64,000 bases of DNA from Verpa conica (lineage: Eukaryota; Ascomycota; Pezizomycetes; Pezizales; Morchellaceae). The position numbers and the translations under genes were made by a program. The stretch lies in the NCBI GenBank assembly GCA_033030425.1, contig JAUFSD010000011.1, positions 1,550,001-1,614,000 on the forward strand, in the 5' to 3' direction. This document shows positions 22,750-33,430 of the stretch, one piece after another. The stretch's first letter is position 1; each line of letters begins with the position of its first letter. Under the pieces are notes generated by a model. It was given only the letters and a program-made list of their open reading frames with translations, was not told where the DNA came from and made no database searches.

Positions 22750-24072
22750 GCGGGGATGAGAAGGGGTGTAGAGAACATCTCTGTTTCACTTTTATCTATC
22801 CTTCTTTCTTGGTTTTTTCTACCGCTCGACAATAGTTTTCATTTTATATATTTGATCTTTTTTATACATCTTCGTGCCTTTTAAGGGGGGCAGAGGCGCC
22901 CTTGGAGGCCTGAGATAGAGTTTTTCCTCGTGGGTTAGGTGTGTTGGCTGGGGCATTGATTACGTAGAGTTACTGTAACCGAGATTATTGTAGGGGACTC
23001 ACGGCTGTTCATCCTTATTTTCTTATTGTAGCGTAAATTCTGTGTGTGGTTTCTTTTTTGGTATTGGTGGGGCATAGGGTCAATGATTGGTATAGGGCTT
23101 GGCATAAACTTGAGTGTGTTAAGTGAATGTTCGGGCTACTCGCCGATTTCGGGGATGGACCCGGTCCATTCGCTAATGGCCTGGTACCCCCATACACTCA
23201 TGGCTCGACCGGTCTATTGACGAATGGCCTGGGGAAACTAGAATTTGGGAGACAGCACAGGTGTCATAGGGGTCTATCTATGTGTTGGAATAAGCAGTTG
23301 CCACAATCTACTACAAGTCACAAAGAGACTTGTCTTATTTATTCTAGTGGTCTGAGGTTTCCTCTTAACCCTTGAAACCATGTTACCTATCTTACTTCTG
23401 AAAAACAACAGACTAAGTGTGTAAGAAGATAGATATAAGTAAAGAACAAACTTGATTGATACCTAAAGAAAGACGCAGGAAAAGCCTGCTTATATAGTTA
23501 CAAATGTGCTAACATAGAAATCCTCCCACATTCCCAATACAAAGTAAAAGCCGTCCGTTACCATACCATTCTCCCGATACTCGGGTAGAATTTCCTTCCG
23601 CCGGTTATACTATTCCTCCGTCTGGTTACCCTGCCGGACCATCCGGACTTCTATTCCTCTGGTGTTGCCACACCCGGTATTCGCCACACTTAACTTCACA
23701 GAGTATCACTCATTCCAACAACTTCTATAAGAGAGCTTTCTACCCGTCTATTTATCTTTCATTAGGGTAAGAACTCACTAAGTTACAGCTCTTTGAACTT
23801 TACTATGAATGGCGTAAAGATGCTAAAGGTCGAGGGCACATTTTAGAAATATTCTTATTGGAGCTGTCAAAGCGGGGGGGCGAGAGGGCATTAAACTTCT
23901 TCACATTATGCTATAAACCTCCTTGAGAATAGAACAAAAATTGATAGATATCTGTACAAGATGCAGTTTATAACCATATATAACCCCACAGTTTCCCATA
24001 CAGGGAGCGATAAATAGGGATACACTGCCCTGCCCTCTCTCGCAACACTACTCATACAATCCCATTGCTCAA
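22750..24072. other. intergenic, no gene seen
   Basis: T-rich DNA with TTTTATATAT after the F-box gene is a likely 3'-end region. Near 23160-23230 a short segment is imperfectly duplicated (CCGGTC.ATT..C.AATGGCCTGG twice). Otherwise nothing with support. Confidence 0.45.
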
Positions 24073-25273
24073 CTAAACCGCCAACCTCGCTAATATGTCT
24101 TCCGGTAGTCCACGGCTACTCGCATTCGTGGAATTATACACTCCCAATACCTTGCTACCTCCGGTATGAATAAGTGAACATTTACCGCCTGGGACCTTCT
24201 TCACCGCTTCACAGATCATCTCGATAACCCTCACCAACCTCCTAAGCTTCTCTGTGTTATCCTTCTCCCAGGTCGCCAGCTTTTCTGTAATATCCGTCGT
24301 CGTTACCGAGGTAAATACACCTCGCTCGGCATACTGTCCACCGCATATGATCGGAGTCTGAGAAAACCACATCTGCGCCATCGCTTTCGAGAGCGGGTTC
24401 TTGCCCATGCTACATGTCTTGATCTCGATAGTCCTCGACGGGGGTACAAAATGCCCACGGACTGAAACAGTGTATCCAGTTGGCGTTTTATCCGTATTAT
24501 TACTTATCATTACGGCATGTGTAGGGCCCGTGTACACCCCTGATGTGGGAATTGTCGCAGTAGGGAGAGCACCCTCAATGTATCCATCGACCTCAAACCT
24601 CATAATCAAGTTGACACCACCTAGAGTATATGAAATTGCACGGTTATGAGAAATGCTCCCTCGCATAGATCTTTGGTACTTTGTAAACGCATCCTCAAAC
24701 TCGTGGCCGTAACCTCCAAAGGTATTCAAGAACCTAACCGGACTCTTTGCCCAGCGCGAGAAGAGAACCGTCTCGCCAACAACCTCAACATCAATGCGGA
24801 ATTCTGTGCTGTTTCCGCTAGCAAAGTCAAGAAGCAGCCGCAAGTTTCGCCGGTCGCTGACAAGATCGGTGCCTTTAAGAGTGAAATCAGGGCGAGTGGT
24901 AAAGAGGGCGCGGAATAAGGGCTCTAGAGCACGCCCTGGAAACACATGACAGGCGGGATCAGAGATAGATTTTCCAGAGTCTTGCCGGATATTAACCGGG
25001 AGTGGCATTGGTGCCCACATAGGAGGAGAACCTAGTACAATTCGGGTTAGTAATGGTATGATACAAGGATAAGGAGAACATACCAGGAACGATCATGGTC
25101 TTCCTGTGCTTATCGAGGAGATTATAGGACGTGAGAGTCGTGAGGTTCTCATGGGTGACGGAGATGTCGGGTTTTGCGTGGATAGACTCAACCTGTATCT
25201 CATTGATAAGAGTACCTGTGCCTTTGAATAGTGGGGGCTTTTTTGCCGACTGATTGGGTCTAGAGTTAGGCAT
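24073..25273 (-). CDS. RAI1/DXO-like PD-(D/E)XK protein
   Basis: Two exons (25084-25273 and 24073-25031) joined across a 52-nt intron give about 382 residues. The start chosen is the Met of MPNSRPNQSAKK. The core resembles the RAI1/DXO decapping-nuclease fold: GHEFEDAFTKY, then YTLGGVNLIMRFEVDGYIEG (acidic E-V-D cluster), then IEIKTC and LSKAMAQMWFSQTPIICGGQY, echoing the EVD...ELKTS...WAQSFL.G.P order of RAI1. Many fungal relatives carry an unhelpful geranylgeranyl-diphosphate-synthetase label; no aspartate-rich prenyltransferase motif is visible here. If the assignment holds, the protein would bind or process RNA 5' ends; whether it is catalytic is uncertain. The N-terminus is basic and may be unstructured. 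Confidence 0.8.
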
Positions 25274-26529
25274 CTTTCTTTTGATAGTGCGGGTATCAGG
25301 ATTGACTGGAGGGTGCTTTATCGGGCTGCGCCTTGGGTGCTGCCTGGACCAGTAAGCTGAGCGATGGGATGAGCTTGATGAGAATCTCAGGAATGGACAC
25401 GTCTCTATATATATATAGAGAGAGAGCAAGTAATCAACGATCTTTGTACCGCATGTAGTGGGCAGTGCCAACAGTGGGCGACTCACGTGACTTTCTCGCC
25501 ACCCTAGCGAGAGTCATCAGGGGGCTTTAAGGCAGCGATCGAGAAGACAACAAAGCTGGTGCAGTAGTGCTTAGGGCTGATAGCTATCTTCAGCTCTTGA
25601 CTCGGCGTTTAAGGGGAATTCCATGCAAAGAGATTCTGCAGCACGGGAGAAAGGATTTCTGTCCTCTTAGGGGGTCTTCTACATGGTTTGCCTGAATTTC
25701 CTTTGCATACGGAGGTTCAGTATAGTATCAAGAATACCCTGGCCAGGGGCATAACCTGGGATGTCTCTGCTACCGAAGTCGCGCAGTATGCAGGTACGCA
25801 TGCGGGCATGGTGATCACCCTGCTTTGAGTGTAGTCCTCCAACAAGATTTCTTTGTGGAGAAAAGTGAGACCTTTGCCGAGGCCATCATTAAGGCACCCA
25901 CCATAGCGGCAGGTAGGCGCCGCCGATAAAACTCCGCTGAAAACGATGAACCTATTTTTATATATGTGTGAATATACGGGTGACTATCTTCATGGCTCTC
26001 TTCGGCGTATAGAGGGTGGCTGGCCTGAACCGAGGTTTACTGGGGTCATAGTAACTAAATATGAGTAAGTACTTGATTTTACACTGAAATCTTTGTATAT
26101 GCTTCCTAGTAAGGATAGCTAATGAAGATCACGAGATAGAGATTACGTGTTTATTGAAGGTTTTTTCGATCGTTTTTACCGGTCACTCCTGTCTACCTGC
26201 GCTCGCCTGGTTCGGCTAGGAGAGAGATTTGCCCTGGGTAGACATTTTGTGGGCCTTCTACCCAGCCTGGATATAAGTTTCTATAGCTCTACAAAGATCA
26301 CTTCTTTAGCTAAAAATATATATGGGGTTTTCTTGATATTGTAGCAAGTCTTTTATTCTTTTATTCAACCAATTAGCTTTAAAGTATATTCTAGGGGCTT
26401 CATTTATCATGAAACTTTATGGTTAATTGCGTGCATCATACATTGTTATAATTACTAGTCAATTGTATCCAAGGCTACAACGCATCCCGGGAATCACCCC
26501 CCGCTGTACCGCTAGTTAAGTAGCAGAAC
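25274..26529. other. intergenic, no gene seen
   Basis: It holds a TATATATATA/GAGAGAGAG simple repeat (about 25404-25427) in the leader region of the RAI1-like gene. Otherwise there are only short frames without domains. Confidence 0.4.
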
Positions 26530-26606
26530 AGTGAATCGGCTAGGACTTGAACCTAGAATCTTCTCATTCCACAAAAGGCGCTCTAACACTTGAGCTATCT
26601 GTCTAT
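26530..26606 (-). tRNA. tRNA-like sequence, probably a pseudogene
   Basis: On the minus strand a D-arm TAGCTC...TTAGAGCGC and a perfect five-pair T-arm (CTAGG TTCAAGT CCTAG) are spaced as in a tRNA. The anticodon stem is imperfect (possible anticodon GGA or a one-base insertion) and the acceptor halves (AGACAGA and CCGATTC) pair poorly. A serine tRNA would need a long variable arm, which is absent. I therefore call it a degenerate tRNA or tRNA-derived fragment. Confidence 0.4.
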
Positions 26607-26927
26607 TACTGAATATAGACCTGATGTTCAATGACTTGTATTTATCAAAGCCGAGTGATAAAACATAATCTGTAATCTTACCCCTAGTATTTACCCCTCG
26701 TTATACAGCCGTGTCTAAGTAATTCTCGAAGCCCCCCCAACGCAACCAGATACTATGACTACTCCCGATCCCAATATCTCAACAACCAGATATTATATTA
26801 TTATGAGATTAAAAATAGGAGATAATTAGATGTTTAAGAATATATTTATATAAAAACTACCATTTTGTATGTCCACCATTTGCCTCATAGCATTGTTTTA
26901 CTCTTTTTGGCATACTATCCACCCATG

Positions 26928-27659
26928 TGTAAGAACCGATCACCTATTGAGGAACAGCAGGCGATAATCACAGGGCAAGGCTAGTATCGAGAGACTAGGA
27001 ACTCAGAGACAAGGTAGGTATGGTAACAATATAAGTTGTTGCGTGAAGAACTAACTAACTGACAGAGATGCGTCCTTTTTATACCCTTTCTGGAGGGACG
27101 CTTTCAAGGGGGACAGCGTGAGGGCAGCGTAACCACAGGATACAACTAACTTGATGGCAAGGTAACTATCCGTTACAAGCAAAATACCAAAGGTTTGTGA
27201 AGTAGAAAGTGGTTTCAGCGATCGCGAAGCGATGAAGCAGCGGAGAGGCAGCGAAGAAAGAAGTTTGTATTAAATCTAACTGAAGAAACGTTGCGTGAAG
27301 AGAAAAGAAAGAAACTATTACAGAGAGGGAGCAATGCTCCCTATTTATACCCAAAATCTCCGCTTTTGTACAATGTCTTTGTTTCCTTTTTCGACACCTG
27401 TTACCCTGCCTCCCTCCTTGTATGAGTCACGATGAGACTCCCCCTGGCGCCCCTGATCAATCCATGAAAGACGCTGAGATCAACAATGAGACAATATGAA
27501 ACTGAAGGAGCCACCTCCTTCTACATGAAACTACAGACGTCTCGTCCTGCGAGGCGTACTTCTTACATGACCAATGATAACAGGAATCCTACGAAATACG
27601 AAACAATACATGAAACAAGGAAATAGACGAGGCAGACCAGGAAACGTGTGTTCTTGACA
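26928..27659 (-). mobile_element. solo LTR with 5-bp target duplication
   Basis: A 732 bp segment begins TGTAAGAACC and ends GTTCTTGACA, so it has TG..CA borders with a short inverted repeat. CCATG is duplicated exactly on both sides (26923-26927, 27660-27664) and sits inside the transposase reading frame, which resumes correctly after removal. Read on the minus strand it carries a TATAAAAAGG box about 150 bp before the 3' end, as expected for the U3-R border. No retrotransposon coding region is adjacent, so it is a solo LTR. About half of it is itself a copy of the 0.37 kb repeat (27102-27469). Confidence 0.88.
27102..27469. repeat. 0.37 kb dispersed repeat inside the solo LTR
   Basis: This block is an inverted copy of 29552-29919. 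Common landmarks are TTTCAAGGGGG at one edge, GGCAAGGTAACTATCCGTTA, ATCGCGAAGCGATGAAGCAG, GGGAGCAATGCTCCCTATTT and GATCA near the other edge. GACGCT occurs at both borders (27097-27102, 27470-27475), consistent with a target duplication, so it is a separate unit that entered the LTR. It contains its own TATAAATA on the minus strand. The apparent conserved reading frame over it in both copies is simply the repeat. Confidence 0.75.
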
Positions 27660-28164
27660 CCATGCATCAAAAGTCTCCTGTGGAATCCGCTCTCATTCTT
27701 CACAGGCTGCCTCCCAAAGCTCATCTACACTATGAGGTCTCTTCTCTTTATTATGCCATCTTTTTCGCAATTTAGACTTTAATACATTCCATGCATTTTC
27801 AATAGGGTTGAGATCAGGTGAATAAGGAGGCCACACCAATGTTCGCAACCCATATTCCTCTTTATATTTTACAGCCAGCTTGCTAGAATGCGCTCGATGT
27901 CCATCCTCCATTAATTGTGCATCATTAGGCTCTTTTAGACTATACCAATATGGTACTAAGTGATTCTCAATAATCTCAGAAGCGTACTGAACTGAATTAA
28001 ACCCTAATTTATCATTAGATCGTGTTCTTTCCTTTGGTGTTCGCTGACGAATTGTGACCAAAGGACAGCGTGAACCGTACTGGTATGCGCACCAGATTTT
28101 CAGAGAAGTACAGCCACTCTGAAATGTAGGTTCAAGGTGTTTATCCTCAAGCTCGGTACTTTTT

Positions 28165-29418
28165 GTAACGGGGGCACTCCCAGGGGAGTACTGCCGTATC
28201 AAAAAAAACCAACAACCTTCCTTTCTGACGAGAAACTTCAGCAGCGAGGCTTAGAACCGCTCGTCAACACGGAAGGTCGACAGTCCCTAGGCTAAACAGG
28301 TATAAGGATTTTTAAGGGTTGCAAACTAAAGACTTTAAAAGGCTCTGCTTCCCAGGGGAAGACAAACGTCTTTAGCAAAGAGTATGAGGGTCTCTGAACA
28401 ACAGTTGTTCGTTGACTAGCAAGAATGGTTGTCCTGGGGGAAGGACGGGTTTAAGCTATGATTTTGATTGTGAGCAAGCTGCCAAGAAGCGGGGGAACAA
28501 TTCCTCCGCGCTTGGAAATCAACTGAGTCTAGAGCGCCCTTAAGAACTAGCGGGGTCGATAGACTAGCGACTAAAAAGCGTCGGTTACTAAAAGCTCTGT
28601 AACTACTGCTAAATTGGTCCGATTTCAAATCCGATTGCACCTATGGATTCGCAGCACTGTCCCCCATATACCCTCCGAGTTTGGTTCGGTTGGACGAATT
28701 TTCCTTACGGTTTTGGGGTTATTTTTGGGGTCCAAAACTTGTCTTTTTGTTAGGGAATCAGCAACTCAGGGGGGCCCCCTCTGCAAACGGCGGGTGGCAC
28801 AGTGGGGCGCCTCAGGTGTTAGAAAACACAGAGTCCTCTAGGTAGGGTAACCCACTGGTGATTCCTGCCGTTGCTTAGATTCCTTTCCCATGTTCCTAGT
28901 CCAACCTGGGGACGTGGCGGAGAGGTAATCTTGATCCATAAGGACCTTAGGGCGAAGCACAAGGCATAGTCCCGTATGGTTCGATTCGTGACGCCGCCAG
29001 GTTAATTATTAATTTTGCTGGCGGCCCTAACTACTAAGCATAGCTTTGCTCTCGTTTCATGGCTCTCGGCCTCCCGTAAGGTTGGCCTTCAGCGAAGCAG
29101 TTGTTATTCCTCCTAGAGGAACAAGAGCTTAACTCTGTTCATGGAGGTAACTGCTTCAGTCTCATTGCACTAGTATCTCCCGTAGCTAAGAGCTACAGAC
29201 GCATTACTCTGGTCTCTGTCGCATACCGACGACGGTGAGCTTCGCTCCGTCCTAGGAGCTCGCCAGCTTGCTTAGGGATCGGGCTATCATAGTAATGACT
29301 TTCCTTAGTATCTATTGACAGGAATGGGATAGCTAGTCCTATTCCTTAAGGGAGATCCTTAGGTGTCTCTATATGGAGAGGTACTTGAGACTAGTCATGA
29401 CAATGGTTAAATCGTCAC
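28165..29418. mobile_element. 1,254 bp hairpin-rich insertion of unknown origin
   Basis: This segment interrupts the transposase between Lys-Lys-Ser and Thr-Glu-Leu-Glu-Asp; ACTTTTT is duplicated at both borders (28158-28164, 29419-29425). Base composition is more balanced than the surroundings and it is packed with hairpins: ACCTTCC/GGAAGGT (28215, 28271) enclosing TGACGAG/CTCGTCA, CCGCCAG/CTGGCGG (28994, 29018), GAAGCAGTT/AACTGCTTC (29094, 29149), GTAGCT/AGCTAC, plus a tRNA-like GGTTCGATTC near 28978. No open frame has coding character. The ends read GTAACG and, on the other strand, GTGACG. It resembles structured organellar or non-coding RNA DNA more than a gene, but I cannot identify it. 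Candidates are a retroposed structured RNA, a mitochondrial fragment, or a non-autonomous transposon with 7-bp duplications. Confidence 0.75.
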
Positions 29419-29551
29419 ACTTTTTTTCAACCGAACCTTTAATCCTTTTGGGTTTGGGTTGTACTCGATAATTGCTTCATCAGTCCAAACAACGCGTCTC
29501 CACCACCGTAACTTCCACTGTCGCCGCCGTGCACACCATTCTACTCTTTTT

Positions 29552-29919
29552 CACAGAATGATCGGGACGCATGGATGAGTCTTGGTGTGACTCGCGCAAG
29601 GAGAGAGATAGGGTAACAGGTGTGGACGAGAAGGACAAAGGCATTGTACAAAAGCGGGGATTGTGTGTATAAATAGGGAGCGTTGCTCCCTCTCTGTAAT
29701 AGTTTTTCTCTTTTTTCTTTACGCAACATTTCTTCAGTTAGACCCAATACAAACTTCTTTCTTCGCTGCCTCTCCGCTGCTTCATCGCTACGCGATCGCT
29801 GAAACCACTTCTTACTTCACAAACCCTTGGTATTTTGCTTGTAACGGATAGTTACCTTGCCATTGAGTTAGTTGTATCCTGTAGCCACACTGTTCTCACG
29901 CCGCCCCCTTGAAACTCTT
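29552..29919. repeat. 0.37 kb dispersed repeat inserted in the transposase
   Basis: A 368 bp segment breaks the transposase exactly between Asp-Cys-Lys-Lys and Arg-Val-Glu-Trp. The host sequence CTCTTTTT appears on both sides (29544-29551, 29920-29927). It is a reverse-orientation relative of 27102-27469 and of the fragment at 2908-3030. A TATAAATAGGG box on the plus strand (about 29669) precedes a pyrimidine-rich leader, giving it an LTR- or TRIM-like promoter appearance. The borders lack TG..CA and an inverted repeat. Confidence 0.75.
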
Positions 29920-30513
29920 CTCTTTTTGCAATCTTCCGTTAAGTATGGTTTGCGTCGCCGCACCCGTAGGGTAAATCCGAGTTCTTTTAGTGCTTTATTG
30001 ACCGTATCTTTAGATGCATGGATATTAAGTTCCGATGCAGCCTCGGCGATTTCGCGTAACAGTAACGTTGGTTCATCCTCTACAAGATGCTCAAGGATTC
30101 TCTTATCCGCATTAGATATTTTGAGTGGCTGACCAGGGCGCGGTGCATCTTCAGTGTGACCTCGTTCTTCATAGCGTTTAATAACATTACTGATAGTGCT
30201 TCGGGGAAGTCCTGTAACCGAATGTATTTTGTTGCCCGAGTAGTCAAGATCATGGAGGGTCACAATAGCTTGCCTCTTTTCTTGTCGGCTATAATTTTTT
30301 ATACGGGTCGCTGGCATGGCTGTACTAGCGAAGGAGGAGGGGAAAAAACTCGCGTAACGTTGGTTGCGTTGCGGGGGGGGGGCTTCGAGAATTACTTAGA
30401 CACGGCTGTACATATCTTACCAGGTCTAGGCACCCCCCATCAGTCTACTCGGGGTACGCTAGAAAGGCTTTTTTTTCCAGTTTACGGATAAGATATGAAC
30501 GTACATTCATTGT

Positions 30514-31451
30514 CTAAACTGGTACCCAAAACTCAAGACGGCGCACCCAATTCACCATTTCGCTTCCTTGATCTCCCTTTACAAATATGGTACTGCTATA
30601 GAAAAGTAGAGAACCTCCCCAGATCATCTGGGTTCCTGGTCGAGGACTATCGAAGGCCCAAAATTCAAGGTGCTCTTTATGTCCAGATAGTCCACCTTCC
30701 CCGCGGGTCACCCAAATCTGTTCTCGCGAACTCATCTTCAACACACGGATCTTTATCATACCAGGTTCTTCGTATTTGAAGACTTTGAAATCCATACGTG
30801 CATCCCACTCCTCCCCTGACTCGTCTTTAAAGGTACTACCCCAGCTAGCCCAATCGCGTCGGTAGGGTTTGTTATTACTGAAGATATAAAGCCTAAATGT
30901 ATTTACCTTCAAGTTCTTAGCATTGGACACGGAAGGCGCAAATCTTGATCATACCGGCCAAGACTGAATCTCGCTACTAGTCTTCTCTAAAGCCCCGACA
31001 CTATCTCCAACTACGTCGGTGGTAGCTGGGCTCTCTTCTGGCTGTGAGATAGGTGCTTTGTCAAAGTTGCATGAGCAGCACTCATTTAACCGTTCGGGCT
31101 CCAGTTTAGCCTCTACTTTCAAACCACTTTGATCCTGCACGTGGCTTTTGAGCTCTTCGATGCGTTCTTCTGCGGTTTCAAGTAGCGCCCTGGTATAGAC
31201 ATGGCGGATCTAGTAATGGTTAACTACAGTCAATCTAGGTGAGGGATACAAACACTTGTAACAAGCGACGAGAAAATCGAAGCTGGTGAACGAGAGGTGG
31301 TTATTGACGTATTGAAATCTAAGTCCGGGGGTCGCCCGTCAGCATCAGTCGCAAAGGAATATATAGTCTACGTACCGTCGAATAGTTCTTGTAGATGACG
31401 CTCAGTGAGATACTTATCGGGTGGACAACTATCTGGAATCTTGGTGGTCAT
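30514..31451 (-). CDS. three-exon gene of unknown function
   Basis: Three exons (31376-31451, 30955-31169, 30514-30906) join in frame to about 227 residues. The first reads MTTKIPDSCPPDKYLTERHL; the second has a predicted helical ERIEELKSH segment and a Cys pair (NECCSCNF); the third is aromatic-rich and beta-like (NTFRLYIFSNNKPYRRDWAS, then EFWAF, WGGSLLFYSSTIF, and WVRRLEFWVPV at the end). The final intron is 48 nt with clear borders; the first (206 nt) is less certain, since an acceptor at about 31206 also keeps a frame but not phase. No family recognised. The stop lies only about 105 bp from the Tc1-like element. Confidence 0.6.
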
Positions 31452-33430
31452 TCTGTGCGAATCTGGTGTTGAATTTGGGGAAGCGGGGAAGGAGATACAA
31501 GTATCGCCAGGTATTAATGACTAAGGATAGACCCCTAACCCTTAATATTTGTGATTGGCCACCTTTGGGGGAAGCCTTGCTGGGATGGAATTGATATGCA
31601 AAGACATCTATAAAAACTCTAGAAAGACTGAATGCTAATTTTATATGCCTAGGGGTTGCATTAGGGGCCCTATAGTGTTAGAGACCGTAGAAAACCTCAG
31701 GTTGTATTAGACTTAGACTAGCTCTCTATAGTATCTGACTATTTGAGCACTAATTATCCCTATCAATGGTCTCCACTACTTATACTGCTCGCTGTATCCT
31801 GATTATCAATAGGGCCAAAGAACTGAAAACCCTAGGCAGCTACTACACTCATCGCATGACCTATCGTATGTGCTACTTTACACTTTTGGGACGGTCGCTA
31901 TCACGCGACACTGATCATGGTATCTTGGAATCGACACATGTCGCAAGTTTTCTTTTTCCGGAACTTGAAGGAGACCGTTATCAGTGAATATAACTTCTGT
32001 GGGTCCAAATATATGGTGAATTAGGTAGGGACTGTTCATCGCCTTAGCTGAGGTACAGTGACCATCTCAGGATTTAACCCCGCTTCCTATTTCGCTTTCT
32101 ACCAACGACCCCACCCATCCTGGCTGTTTTGTTCGCCTAGTTTTTATTAACTCATATATTTACACTATTCTTTCCTATTATACTCCAATTCTTTGCTTCA
32201 GATGTGCATTTTTCTTCACGTTCCCCAACTAGTTCTCTCCTTATTGCAACTGGGGCTTTAGTAAAGACCCTTATCTTGCCGTATTGTCATTTTCGATTGG
32301 GCATCGACTATTGCGTGATAAGGGAACCAGAGGCTAGAGATGGGTGACTGGGTTTGGGAAACGTACGGCATAGTAACATTATATCTTTGGGCTATTCGCG
32401 TTATAGATTCTAACTTGCTCTAGTGGATAAAAGCTAGGCACTAATTTACGCCATATTAGGTAATTCTGGTGCCTCTAGATATCCTAAGGGGAGAGTATCT
32501 ATAGTTTATTCATGGGAATAATGCATTTCTCCACCTTACCGTTGCTAAACCGGGGCGTGGGCTAAGTCTGGGAATATAATGGACACGCCCCTGCATGGTT
32601 GTACCTGCATGATCGCTTCGGGTATTTGTTCCTGCATATCCACTCTCTCAGAGCCGCACTCTACGGCAATACCCGCAGAGCCGCATCAAACGAAACCTGC
32701 AGGGTCCTGGTGCGCCACCGTTCTAGCCACAAAATCCAGAAAGTGAAATAAAAACCCAATCAGCTTAATCTCGCTTAGAGTTATAATAACGTAGAGGTGA
32801 ATCGCAACATGATAAACTGATCAGCTTATTAGACTTTAATGCAACTAGCTTAATTCCTATGTTGGGTGGTAAAAAGAGATTATAGCGGGCTATATTTTGT
32901 TTGTCCGGTATCAGTGCGGAAAGGTAGTAAGCGAGGAATATATTAAGGCTTAGGAGGAACTTGTCTATCAGGTCTCTGGAGGTTCTATATCTAGATATAC
33001 GTAGTGTTGACGGAGAGATTTCCCTATATCATAGTCCTATAAAATTTGCATACTATCCCTATGTGATAGCATATACTTAATGGCCATACAAACAATCACA
33101 GGATTCTATAATCATGCGCTATTAACTCTCACTATGCGCGAGGCCTGGATGAAAGGAGATGGTAGGTTTATCTTGCCTTTCTCTATCCACCCACGTTCGC
33201 TAATCGGAGGATCTTTATATCTTCCGAGCCTACACATCCGATACCTTTGTTCAGTTCATGTCGGACTCTCGCCACCATAATCACAAGGGATATCAGGTGT
33301 ATCCAGGGTATAACAGTAGTATTATATGATAAGAGATTTAATGGTATACTAAGAGGTTACCTATCCTTTGTTTAGTGCATCTGGCTATGGCAAGGCCCGG
33401 AATATCCTCTCAAGGGGTATAGCATATGTA
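31452..33430. other. intergenic, no gene seen
   Basis: No domain-bearing frame. One copy of the CCCGCAGAGCC motif lies at 32672-32682 next to CAGAGCCGCA. There is otherwise no repeat with defined ends. Confidence 0.4.

Larger units (their letters stand above)
26857..30317 (-). pseudogene. Tc1-like transposase, broken by insertions
   Basis: The pieces read in order on the minus strand. The N-terminal helix-turn-helix part runs from 30317 to about 29928 (SGNKIHSVTGLPRSTISNVI, then TEDCKK). The strand with the first catalytic Asp (RRVVWTDEAIIEYNPNPKGL) is at about 29426-29543. The DDE core is at about 27665-28157 (LMEDGHRAHS then PPYSPDLNPIENAW), with 34 residues between the second Asp and the Glu, the DD34E spacing of Tc1-type enzymes. 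The C-terminus (VDSMPKRVKQCYEANGGHTK) is at 26857-26922. Besides the three insertions, a TGG-to-TGA stop follows ACEE near 27693. The HTH, DDE residues and both ends are otherwise well preserved, so the element died recently. It is not functional as it stands. Confidence 0.9.
26706..30408 (-). mobile_element. Tc1-like DNA transposon carrying three nested insertions
   Basis: Terminal inverted repeats begin CAGCCGTGTCTAAGTAATTC and run about 45 bp at both ends, and TA dinucleotides flank the element (26704-26705, 30409-30410), the Tc1/mariner target duplication. Inside lies a broken minus-strand transposase. Three later insertions split it: a solo LTR (26928-27659), a 1,254 bp hairpin-rich segment (28165-29418) and a 368 bp repeat (29552-29919), each with its own target duplication. 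Subtracting the inserts and their duplications leaves about 1.33 kb, the normal size of an intact Tc1-like element. This agreement strongly supports the reconstruction. Confidence 0.93.

Noticed and set aside
26530..26606. Functional tRNA gene
   Set aside because: Acceptor stem does not pair and the anticodon loop is irregular, so only a relic is listed.
27166..27354. Conserved 62-codon frame also seen at 29663-29851
   Set aside because: It looks conserved only because both are copies of the same dispersed repeat; no domain, and it contains promoter-like DNA.
28205..28290. Hammerhead-ribozyme-like CTGACGAGAAAC in the hairpin-rich insertion
   Set aside because: Stem II is missing between CTGACGA and GAAAC, and the strand is used in a plain long hairpin with CTCGTCA, so the match to the catalytic core is fortuitous.
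28960..29000. Group I intron or tRNA within the 1.25 kb insertion (AAGGCATAGTCC, GGTTCGATTC)
   Set aside because: Short resemblances only; I could not assemble the paired P/Q/R/S elements or a closed tRNA cloverleaf.
27102..29919. A complete LTR retrotransposon between the two similar repeat copies
   Set aside because: The copies are in inverted, not direct, orientation and what lies between is Tc1-like transposase and unidentified DNA, with no reverse transcriptase or integrase.
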